From positions 4,552 through 68,551 of the forward strand of contig CAZWAY010000031.1 in the NCBI GenBank assembly GCA_964631945.1: a stretch of 64,000 nucleotides of DNA, written 5' to 3'. How positions within the stretch are numbered: the first letter of the stretch is position 1; each line of letters begins with the position of its first letter. Shown here one piece after another: positions 35,916 to 43,338 of the stretch. The notes beneath the pieces are model-generated. The model was not told the origin of the DNA. It worked only from the letters and a program-made list of their open reading frames with translations, and made no database searches. The translations under genes were made by a program, and so were the position numbers. Source of the stretch: JABFRZ01 sp964631945. Its GTDB lineage: Bacteria; Planctomycetota; UBA1135; GCA-002686595.

Positions 35916-36589
35916 GAGCCGGAATTCCTCAGGCGGATGGAGGTCTGTTGCGAACGCACGATCGCTCGTCCGTCCGGGCCGCGCCGTTCCAGGCTCAGGC
36001 GGATGGTCAGGACGTCCCCTGCCAGCGCGAAGGCGAGTCCGCGCTCGTCCACCAGTCCGTTCCCGTTGTCGTCCAGACCGTTCGCGCTCTCGCCCTCGAA
36101 CCACTCACGCACGCCGTTCACCAGGACCACGCGCTGCTCCTCGGGCGCGCCGGCATCGAGAACCAGCACGAGCGCACCCTGGTCCGCCAGTCCGTCGCCG
36201 TCGTCGTCGAGGTCGTTGTCGGTCTCGCCGGGCGCGAGCTCCCAGGCCAGGCGGCGCGGTTCGCTCCACACGACCGCGCCGTCCGCGTAGGACTCCCCGA
36301 TGCGATAGTCGAGCACCGAACTCCACACGGTCGCCGCACCCGGCGGCGTCGTGAGGTTCGGCTGGACGATGCCCGAGCTCGAGCCGAGCAGTTCCCGCAC
36401 GAGGCGGCTCATCGCGCGCGCGGCCCGCACCTCGATCTCGTTGTTGGCCGAGCCCTGGCGGAAAGCGCCCAGCCCGCGGTCGGTGGATTGCACCACGGCT
36501 CCGAGCACCAGCATCGTCAGCGTGGCCGCCACGACGACCTCGAGCAGTCCGGCGCCGGAAGCGGAGCGCAGGGCGGGCGGCGGCCTCAT
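35912..36589 (-). CDS. PilW/GspJ-like minor prepilin with calcium-type loops
   Basis: 225 residues. Type IV prepilin start: basic leader then SGAGLLEVVVAATLTMLVLG, i.e. a class III cleavage site with Glu at +5 followed by the membrane/assembly helix. Two acidic loops, DNDLDDDGDGLADQG and NGLDDNGNGLVDERG, look like EF-hand or thrombospondin type 3 calcium loops. As with GspJ/PilW it likely sits near the tip of a pseudopilus or pilus. Overlaps both neighbours by four bases. Confidence 0.8.
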   Translation of the reverse strand: MRPPPALRSASGAGLLEVVVAATLTMLVLGAVVQSTDRGLGAFRQGSANNEIEVRAARAMSRLVRELLGSSSGIVQPNLTTPPGAATVWSSVLDYRIGESYADGAVVWSEPRRLAWELAPGETDNDLDDDGDGLADQGALVLVLDAGAPEEQRVVLVNGVREWFEGESANGLDDNGNGLVDERGLAFALAGDVLTIRLSLERRGPDGRAIVRSQQTSIRLRNSGS

Positions 36590-37164
36590 GGCGAGATCAG
36601 CACCGTTTGCAGCTCGACGAAGCGGTTGCCCGAACGGCCCTTCCAGTCGATGCGCACGCTGACGGGCAGCAGCACGTAGTCGCCCGAGCGGTCCTGGGAG
36701 TCGAGCAAGCCGTTGGCGTCCAGGTCGAGCGTGCGGCCGTTGAACTGCAGGTCCTCGCGGAGCCGCGCGGGAGCGTCCGCGCTCACCGGGAACGAGATCT
36801 TGCCCACGCGTCCGTCGGCGTCGGTGTCGCGCGGCGCGAACCCGGCCACGGCGAAGTTCGCACCGGGCGAGGGCACGCCGAGCGGATCGTCGGCGGTGGT
36901 CTCGTTGTAGCGCGCGAACAGCAGCGCGAAGTCCTCGGTCTCGAGCTGCTCGAGCATGCGCTGGGCTTCGAGGTAGGCCTGCGAGGTCTCGTGGGCCGCG
37001 GCTCCGAGCACGAGGTGGCCGGAGATCGTGCCGAGCGTGCCGCCGATGGCGACCAGCAGCACGACCATGCTGATGCAGACCTCGACCAGGGTCATGCCGC
37101 GCCGAGCGGAGGGCGGGCGCGCGGGCCCGCGGGCCCGCAGGGGCATCGTTCTCTGGCTCGGCAT
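36586..37164 (-). CDS. PilV/GspI-like minor prepilin
   Basis: 192 residues; first gene of the operon. Long basic leader, then the prepilin motif RRGMTLVEVCISMVVLLVAI (cleavage after Gly, Glu at +5), followed by an assembly helix and a small beta domain. An acidic loop DTDADGRVGKI and a second, LDANGLLDSQDRSGD, again suggest calcium binding. Start ATG 37164 is used; ATG 37146 would shorten the leader by six residues. Divergent from the HAMP-domain gene at 37322. Confidence 0.8.
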   Translation of the reverse strand: MPSQRTMPLRARGPARPPSARRGMTLVEVCISMVVLLVAIGGTLGTISGHLVLGAAAHETSQAYLEAQRMLEQLETEDFALLFARYNETTADDPLGVPSPGANFAVAGFAPRDTDADGRVGKISFPVSADAPARLREDLQFNGRTLDLDANGLLDSQDRSGDYVLLPVSVRIDWKGRSGNRFVELQTVLISP

Positions 37165-37321
37165 CCGTGGGGCTCCGGGGGGCGGCGCGGGGAAGTGCTC
37201 GTCCCGCGCGAGGGATCGGATCCAGCCCCTGGACAACTGGACTGTTTCTGCCGAGGCGCGCCTCAAGAACGGGCGACGGTCGGACGATCTTGACTGGGCG
37301 CGGCCCCACCGCGTGCTCGCC

Positions 37322-37789
37322 ATGCCCTCGTTCCCGCGCAAGAAGAAGCTCGTCCAGCCGCGCCTGCAGCTACGCCTGATCGGCTTCTTCATGGGCATCG
37401 CCACGCTCGGGCTGCTGCTGCAGTTCCTGCTGCTCGCGGCGCGCCTGAGCGCGGCCCTCGGACGCCTCGACGACGGCGGCGCCGAGCTGGCCGACGAGGT
37501 CCCGGCCATGATGCTGGAGGTCCTGGGCTTCTCGCTGATGATCGTGCTGCCGATCGTGTTCGCGATCGGGATCCTGCTGACCTTCCGCATCGCGGGGCCG
37601 GCGTACCGGATCGAGACCTACCTGCGCTCGCTCGCGCGCGGCGGCGAGTCCGAGCCGTGCCAGATCCGCAAGAACGACGAGCTGCAGTCGCTGTGCGAGG
37701 CCGTCAACGAGGTCGCCGCCGTCGTGCGCCGCGCACGCCAGGGCGGCGCAGCGGAAGCGGACGCTGCGCGCCAGACTTCGGCCGCCTGA
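37322..37789 (+). CDS. Small two-helix HAMP-like membrane protein
   Basis: 155 residues with a basic N-terminus and two membrane helices (LIGFFMGIATLGLLLQFLLL and FSLMIVLPIVFAIGILLTF) around a short extracytoplasmic segment. The following cytoplasmic part, RIAGPAYRIETYLRSLARGG with RKNDELQSLCEAVNEVA, has the P-x-x-x-x-x and D-E-L/I hallmarks of a HAMP domain. No kinase or methyl-accepting output follows; the protein ends in an Ala-rich tail. It could be a free-standing signalling or structural module linked to the divergent prepilin operon. Confidence 0.7.
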   Translation: MPSFPRKKKLVQPRLQLRLIGFFMGIATLGLLLQFLLLAARLSAALGRLDDGGAELADEVPAMMLEVLGFSLMIVLPIVFAIGILLTFRIAGPAYRIETYLRSLARGGESEPCQIRKNDELQSLCEAVNEVAAVVRRARQGGAAEADAARQTSAA

Positions 37790-37913
37790 CGGGCGCTCGG
37801 CTCCGTCGGCCGCGTCCGCCACCGTGCGTGCTCGGTCCGCGTGACGATTCGCGCGCGCCGTGGGTGCCGCTTGCGCGTTCTCCCGGGCGGGGTGGCGCGA
37901 GTAGGATCTGCGA

Positions 37914-39569
37914 ATGCCGTCCGCGGCCGCCCGGACCCGATCCCTGCTCGCGCTCCTGGCCCTGGCTCCGCTGGCTGGCGGCTGGGCGCACCCTCCGCCG
38001 CCGACGGGCGAGGCGCTGCTCCCGTCCGGGCCGTTCGCGGTCGGCTTCCGGAGCACCTGGCTCCTGGACGAGGGCCGCACGTACCGCACGACCTTCGACC
38101 AGGGCCAGACCTACGGAGCCGAGAAGGCCGCGCGCCCGCTGCTCGTGTTGCTGTGGTATCCGGCGCGCGCGGCGGCGGCGGCCATGGAGCGCATGCCCCA
38201 TGGGGGATACTTCGCGCTCGCGGACGACGATCCGCGCCTGGCACGCCTCGCGCGAGCGCTCTCCGCCCATGCGCGTGGGGTGTTCGTCGAGCAGGTGATG
38301 GGGGAGGCCGAGGCCGAGCTCGAGCCGCAGGACCGCGTCGAGCTGGAGACCCTGCTCGCCGCTCCCACGTCGTGCCGGATCGCGGCCGATCCGGCGGACG
38401 GTCCGTTCCCGCTGGTCGTCTACCACAGCGGCGCCGGCTCGTCGTTCGAGGACAACGCCGCGCTGTGCGAGTACCTGGCGAGCCACGGCTACGTCGTGCT
38501 CGGCAGCGCCTTCCCGCGCGCCGACGGCACCTCGTTCGGGGTCGACGCCGGACGTGGCTCGGCCGAGGACGTGCAGTTCCTGGTGCGCTGGGCGCGCACG
38601 CTGTCCTTCGTGGACTGGCGCCGCGTGGCCCTGGTCGGGCACAGCGCCGGCGCGCAGGCGATGCTCAAGGGTGCGGCCCAGCCGGGCTGCGTGGGCGACG
38701 CGCTGGTGCTGCTCGACACGACCCAGGACTACTATTCCCTGAGCCTGCCACTGCAGAAGGAGCTGGTGCGCGAGGCGCGCGCGGGCGTGGCGCAGCTGAC
38801 GCGACCGATGCTGGTCGCGGCCGGGCCCGAGGCGCAGTTCGCGCTGTGCGACACGCTCGTGAACGCCGAGCGCACCTACCTGACGGTGCCGGAGCTCGGA
38901 CACGACGAGTACATCTCCCAGGGGTTGCAACGGCTGGAGCGTTGCGTGCTCCAGGCCGAGCGGGCCGAGCGGGCCGAGCAAGGCGAGGCCGAGCGGGCGC
39001 CGGCGGTGCGCGCGAACTACCGCGCGCTGTGCGAGACCGTGCGCGCCTTCCTGCAGGCCACGCTCGCGGGCGAGCCGGCCGAGTTCGCCGCGCGGCTCGC
39101 GCTCGATCGCGCGCGGCCCTGGGATCCGGCCGTGCCGTGCCTGGTGCGCGTGGCGCGGGGCGAGAGCGCGCCCGAGCCCTATGACATGGAGAGTGACGCA
39201 GCGCCCACGCCGCGCCAGTTCACCCGGCTCATGGCCGAGGAGGGCGTGGCGAGCGCCTGCGAGGTGCTGCTGCGTTTCCGTGCGGCCGAGCCGCGCGGAC
39301 CGCTCTACTCGAGCACCATGCTGGCCGGCTCCTTGCTCTACGACCTGGTCCAGCAGGGACACCGCGAGGACGCCGGGCGGTACTACGCGACCCTGCAACA
39401 GATCGAACTGCCCGCGCTGAGCCTGTTCGAGTTCCTGGCGGACATGAGCACGCTGACCCAGGAACCGGCCCAGGCGCTGCACTTCCTGCGCCTCGCTCAC
39501 GAGCTCGATCCGGAGCACGCGGGCATCGCCGGCAAGCTGCGCCAGCTGGAGGAGCAGGGGCCCAGGTGA
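37914..39569 (+). CDS. Secreted alpha/beta hydrolase with helical C-terminal region
   Basis: 551 residues with a signal peptide (RSLLALLALAPLAGGWA). The central alpha/beta-hydrolase domain resembles platelet-activating-factor acetylhydrolase or dienelactone-hydrolase relatives: LVVYHSGAGSSFEDN, LASHGYVVLGSAFP, nucleophile Ser244 in LVGHSAGAQ, and a late ELGHDEYIS that may give the catalytic His. The last 180 residues are helical and TPR-like (YYATLQQIELPALSLFEFLA, then HFLRLAHELDPEHAGIA). Substrate unknown. It overlaps the next gene by four bases (GTGA), so the two are probably linked in function. Confidence 0.8.
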   Translation: MPSAAARTRSLLALLALAPLAGGWAHPPPPTGEALLPSGPFAVGFRSTWLLDEGRTYRTTFDQGQTYGAEKAARPLLVLLWYPARAAAAAMERMPHGGYFALADDDPRLARLARALSAHARGVFVEQVMGEAEAELEPQDRVELETLLAAPTSCRIAADPADGPFPLVVYHSGAGSSFEDNAALCEYLASHGYVVLGSAFPRADGTSFGVDAGRGSAEDVQFLVRWARTLSFVDWRRVALVGHSAGAQAMLKGAAQPGCVGDALVLLDTTQDYYSLSLPLQKELVREARAGVAQLTRPMLVAAGPEAQFALCDTLVNAERTYLTVPELGHDEYISQGLQRLERCVLQAERAERAEQGEAERAPAVRANYRALCETVRAFLQATLAGEPAEFAARLALDRARPWDPAVPCLVRVARGESAPEPYDMESDAAPTPRQFTRLMAEEGVASACEVLLRFRAAEPRGPLYSSTMLAGSLLYDLVQQGHREDAGRYYATLQQIELPALSLFEFLADMSTLTQEPAQALHFLRLAHELDPEHAGIAGKLRQLEEQGPR

Positions 39570-41404
39570 GCGCGCTCCGAGAGGCCGACGGCCCCGGCCT
39601 GTCGCCGCGGCTGCGCTCGTTCCTGGTGCTGCTGTGCTTCGCGGCCCTCGGCCTGTGGGCCTGGCACGGCGCGCTCGATGCACCCTTCGTGTTCGACGAC
39701 GAGCCGGCCATCCGCGACAACCCGCGCATCCGCGAGCTGTGGCCGTCCGGCGACGCGAACTACGCCGTGCAGTCGAGCGAGCGCGGGCGGCCGCTGGTGC
39801 GCCTGTCGCTGGCCCTCAACTACCGGCTCGGGGAGCTCGAGCTCGACCCGCACGGCCCCCTGGCCGGGGTCGCGCGCACGCTCGGGCTGGGGCAGGGCGG
39901 GTTGCACGTGCGTGGCTACCACCTCGTCAACCTGGGGCTGCACGTGCTCTCGGCCCTCCTGTTGTTCGCGCTCGTGTGGCGCACGCTGCGCGGAGTCGGC
40001 GGGGCAGCGGCCGAGTTCGCGCCCGCCGCGCCGGCCCTGGCCTTCGTCGCTGCGGCGCTGTGGCTGGTCCATCCGCTGCAGATCGACGCGGTGACCTACA
40101 CGATCCAGCGCACCGAGCTGCTGATGGGCCTGTGCCTGCTGGCGACGCTGTACGCGGCCGTGCGCGCGCTCGACGCGCCCCGGCCCTGGCCCTGGCAGCT
40201 CGCGAGCGCCGGCGCGTGCGCGCTCGGAATGCTCAGCAAGGAGGCCATGGGCGTGGCTCCCCTGGTGGTGGCCTTGTACGACCGCGCCTTCGTCTTCCCG
40301 TCCTGGCGCGCGGCCTGGGGCCGGCGGCGCGCGCTCTACGTGGGCCTGGCGGGCACGCTGGTGATCCTGGCGGGGATCGTGGCCTCGGGTCCGCGCGACG
40401 AGACGGTCGGCTTCGACCTCGGCGTCCCGTGGTGGCGCTACCTGGAGACCCAGGGCGGCATGATCCTGCACTACCTGCGGCTGGTCTTCTGGCCGGAGCC
40501 GCTGTGCCTGGACTACGGCCGGCGCCTCGCGCAGGGCGCGGGCGAGATCCTGCCCGGGGCGATCGTGGTGGGCGCGCTCTTCCTGGCGACGCTGTGGGCG
40601 CAGCGCGCGCGGCCCGGGCTCGGCTTCCTGGGCGCCTGGTTCTTCCTGATCCTGGCGCCGAGCTCGAGCGTCCTGCCGATCGTCACCGAGGTCGGCGCCG
40701 AGCGGCGCATGCACCTCCCGCTGGCCGCGGTGGTCGTGCTGGTGGTGCTCGGGCTGCACCGGCTGGCGCGTCGACTGCTGCCGCGTTCCGAGCGCGGCGC
40801 GCAGGCGCTCGGCGTGCTGGCGGGGCTGGCGCTCGTGGTCCCGCTGGGCGTGCTCACGATCCGGCGCAACCAGGTCTACCGCAGCGAACTCGCGCTCTGG
40901 GAGGACACGGTCGCGCAGCGGCCGGAGAATCCCGGAGCCCGCAACAATCTCGGGCGCGCCCTGGCCCGGCTCGGGCGCTTCGACGAGGCCGTGCAGCAGT
41001 TCTCGAGCGCGCTCGCGCTGCCCGATTGCCCGCCCGACGCGCTGTTGAACCTCGGCAACGTGCTGACCGACCTCGGGCGCCTGGACCAGGCCGCCGCGCA
41101 CTTCCAGCAGGTGCTGCTGCGCTTGCCCGGAAGCCCGAAGGCCCACGAGGGCCTGGCGGCCGTGTACATGCGGCAGGAGCGCTGGGCCGAGGCCGTGGCC
41201 AGCTACCGCATCTGTCTGGCGGCCGGGCACCGTTCGGCCGACATCCACAGCAACCTGGGCAAGGCGCTGTACAAGCTCGGGCGCGTGGACGACGCCATCC
41301 GTGAGATGCGCGCGGCACTCGCGCTCGACCCGCGGCACGAGACCGCCGCTCGCAACCTGGCCCTGGTCGAAGCCGCGCAACGGCCCGCCGCGCCGCCGCG
41401 CTGA
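39566..41404 (+). CDS. Polytopic GT-C-like membrane protein with C-terminal TPRs
   Basis: 612 residues: about ten membrane helices, then TPR repeats from about residue 440. The first extracytoplasmic loop starts FVFDDEPAIRDNPRIREL, with the acidic pair typical of GT-C glycosyltransferases; the architecture matches TMTC-type (transmembrane and TPR) proteins, which in animals are O-mannosyltransferases. Also seen are WLVHPLQIDAVTYTIQRTEL and ASSVLPIV-like loops. TPR units include ARNNLGRALARLGRFDEAV and LLNLGNVLTDLGRLDQAA. Enzyme activity is inference. Convergent with its paralogue at 41411-43132. Confidence 0.8.
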   Translation: MSALREADGPGLSPRLRSFLVLLCFAALGLWAWHGALDAPFVFDDEPAIRDNPRIRELWPSGDANYAVQSSERGRPLVRLSLALNYRLGELELDPHGPLAGVARTLGLGQGGLHVRGYHLVNLGLHVLSALLLFALVWRTLRGVGGAAAEFAPAAPALAFVAAALWLVHPLQIDAVTYTIQRTELLMGLCLLATLYAAVRALDAPRPWPWQLASAGACALGMLSKEAMGVAPLVVALYDRAFVFPSWRAAWGRRRALYVGLAGTLVILAGIVASGPRDETVGFDLGVPWWRYLETQGGMILHYLRLVFWPEPLCLDYGRRLAQGAGEILPGAIVVGALFLATLWAQRARPGLGFLGAWFFLILAPSSSVLPIVTEVGAERRMHLPLAAVVVLVVLGLHRLARRLLPRSERGAQALGVLAGLALVVPLGVLTIRRNQVYRSELALWEDTVAQRPENPGARNNLGRALARLGRFDEAVQQFSSALALPDCPPDALLNLGNVLTDLGRLDQAAAHFQQVLLRLPGSPKAHEGLAAVYMRQERWAEAVASYRICLAAGHRSADIHSNLGKALYKLGRVDDAIREMRAALALDPRHETAARNLALVEAAQRPAAPPR

Positions 41405-41410
41405 GGCGTC

Positions 41411-43132
41411 TCAGCGCGGGCCGGCGCCCGCGCGCAGCCGCAGGCGCGTGCGCTCCAGCCCGGCGCGGGCCGATGCGTCCGTGGGGTCGAGCTCGAGTGC
41501 GCGCTGGAAGTGCGCCTCGGCCTCGCGCAGCCGCTCCAGCGCGAGGAACGCCTGGCCGAGTCCGCGGTGCGCGTAGGGTGAGTCGAGCCGTGCGAGGGCT
41601 TGCTCGTAGTACTGGCGCGCCCGCTCCGTCTCGCCGCGGCGCAGGTAGCAGTCCCCGAGGTTGCTGAAGGAGACGTCGTAGGCCGGGTCCGCGACGAGTG
41701 CTTTCGTGAGCGTGGCGATGGCCTGGTCCAGGCGTCCGGCGTTCATCTCGATCGCGGCCAGGTTGTTGTAGGCGAGGGCCGAGGGCGCCAGGCGCAGGGC
41801 CGTGTCCAAGGCCGTGATCGCCTCTTCGGTCCGACCGGCCTCGATCAAGGGTCCGGAGAGGTTCTCGTAGGCGCGCGCGTTGGTGGGATCGCAGGCCACG
41901 ACGCTCTGCCACATGGCGATGGCCGAGCGGTAGTCCTGGTTGCGGCGCGCGGTCGTCACGGCCAGGGCCAGCACGAGTGCGCCCGCCAGGATCCGCGGCA
42001 GGCCGGGCGCGCGCGGGGCGAGGCGGCGGCACAGGCGCCAGCCCGCCACCACCGCCACGAACAGCGGCGCAGCCAGGGCCAGGTAGGTGCGGTGCTCGAA
42101 GGCCAGGTCCTGGATCGGGACGAAGCTCGAGGTCGGCGCGAGGATCACGAAGAACCACGCGCCCGCCAGGCCGAGCCAGGAGCGCCTCCACAGGCCGAAG
42201 ACGCACAGCGCGAGCAACCCGAGCACGGCCAGCCCCTGCGGCACGAACTCGGTCCAGGTTCGTGCCACCGGCCAGGCGAGGTCCAGGCACAGCGGGTGCG
42301 GCCAGCCGGCCAGGCGCAGGTAGTGCAGTAGCACGCCCGGCTGGGTCCGCAGGTACTCGAGCGGGCTGACGCCGGCCACGCCGAAGCCGCTGCTCGAGCG
42401 CTCCGCGAACAAGGGCGGCGCCACGAAGACGACGAGCAGCGCGACCCAGCTCAGCGCGAGCACGGCCCCGAAGGCGCGTCGCGTTCGCGCCGGGGCCGCG
42501 CCCGGGGCCAGCGTCCACGCCAGGATCCAGCCCAGGATCGGGGCCGTGGCCACGATCTCCTTGCTCGCGAAGCCGAGCACGAGCGCGAGCCAGGCCGCCG
42601 CCATCCACGGCCACGCGCGCCGTGCCTCCCGCGCGCGCAGGCCGGCGTACAGGAACGCGAGGTAGAACAGCGAGGCCAGGGACTCGGCGCGCTGGCTGAT
42701 GTAGCTGACCGATTCCGTCTGCAGCGGGTGCACGGCCCACAGCAGGGTCGCGGCGAGCGCGAGCCCGGCGCGCGTGCGCGGCGCGAGGTCGCGCGCGCCC
42801 AGCCGCAGGGCGCGCCGCAGGAACGCGAGCAGCAGCAGCGCGCAAGCCGCGTGCAGACCGACGTTCACGAGGTGGTAGCCGAGCGTGTCGCTCACGCTGA
42901 AGGCCCGGTTGAAGGCGAAGCTGAGCCAGGTGAGCGGACGCGAGCGCCAGGCGAAGGCGACGCGCGGCTGCGTGTCGTCGAACAGGAACGGCCCGCCGAG
43001 CGCGTTCGCGAAGCTGGCCACGACCAGCGCGAGCACCAGCAGCCCGTGGCGCCGGGTCGAACCCTCGAGAGCGGTTCCGTCGCGGTCGAGGGCGGGGGAC
43101 ACGGCGCGCCGGTCGCCCGGCGGGGCGATCAT
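41411..43132 (-). CDS. Polytopic GT-C-like membrane protein with C-terminal TPRs (paralogue)
   Basis: 573 residues from ATG 43132. Same plan as the gene it faces: loop FLFDDTQPRVAFAWRSRPLT, motif LLWAVHPLQTESVSYISQRA, about ten helices, and TPRs (AYNNLAAIEMNAGRLDQAIA, then VSFSNLGDCYLRRGETERAR). The shared W-x-V-H-P-L-Q-x-x-x-V-x-Y-I-x-Q-R segment shows the two are paralogues. The stop codons are only six bases apart. It is divergent from the sensor kinase at 43339. The acceptor is unknown. Confidence 0.8.
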   Translation of the reverse strand: MIAPPGDRRAVSPALDRDGTALEGSTRRHGLLVLALVVASFANALGGPFLFDDTQPRVAFAWRSRPLTWLSFAFNRAFSVSDTLGYHLVNVGLHAACALLLLAFLRRALRLGARDLAPRTRAGLALAATLLWAVHPLQTESVSYISQRAESLASLFYLAFLYAGLRAREARRAWPWMAAAWLALVLGFASKEIVATAPILGWILAWTLAPGAAPARTRRAFGAVLALSWVALLVVFVAPPLFAERSSSGFGVAGVSPLEYLRTQPGVLLHYLRLAGWPHPLCLDLAWPVARTWTEFVPQGLAVLGLLALCVFGLWRRSWLGLAGAWFFVILAPTSSFVPIQDLAFEHRTYLALAAPLFVAVVAGWRLCRRLAPRAPGLPRILAGALVLALAVTTARRNQDYRSAIAMWQSVVACDPTNARAYENLSGPLIEAGRTEEAITALDTALRLAPSALAYNNLAAIEMNAGRLDQAIATLTKALVADPAYDVSFSNLGDCYLRRGETERARQYYEQALARLDSPYAHRGLGQAFLALERLREAEAHFQRALELDPTDASARAGLERTRLRLRAGAGPR

Positions 43133-43256
43133 CGAGGGCTCCGAACGGGGTGTCAACGAGGCCGGTCCGTCCAGACTCGAGCCCGCGCGCGTCCAGGACA
43201 TGGACGATAATTTCCACACCCTGGGTCCTGAAGCCCTCCAGTGGCCCTCGCAGCCT

Positions 43257-43276
43257 CCCTGCCCGGGGGTGCAGGG
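43257..43276 (+). terminator. Possible hairpin upstream of the sensor kinase
   Basis: A six-base inverted repeat (CCCTGC / GCAGGG) with an eight-base loop, followed by TTTGCGCTT, lies in the 206-base gap between the divergent TPR gene and the kinase. It could be a weak terminator or attenuator in the kinase leader, but in GC-rich DNA such hairpins also arise by chance. Confidence 0.2.
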
Positions 43277-43338
43277 TTTGCGCTTCCAAGCATGCAGGTC
43301 GCGCCACCGAGTCGGTCCGCGCGCCCCCGTCCCCCTCC

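Noticed and set aside
37290..37321. TTGACT before the HAMP-protein gene.
   Set aside because: No -10 box and only about 30 bases to the start codon.
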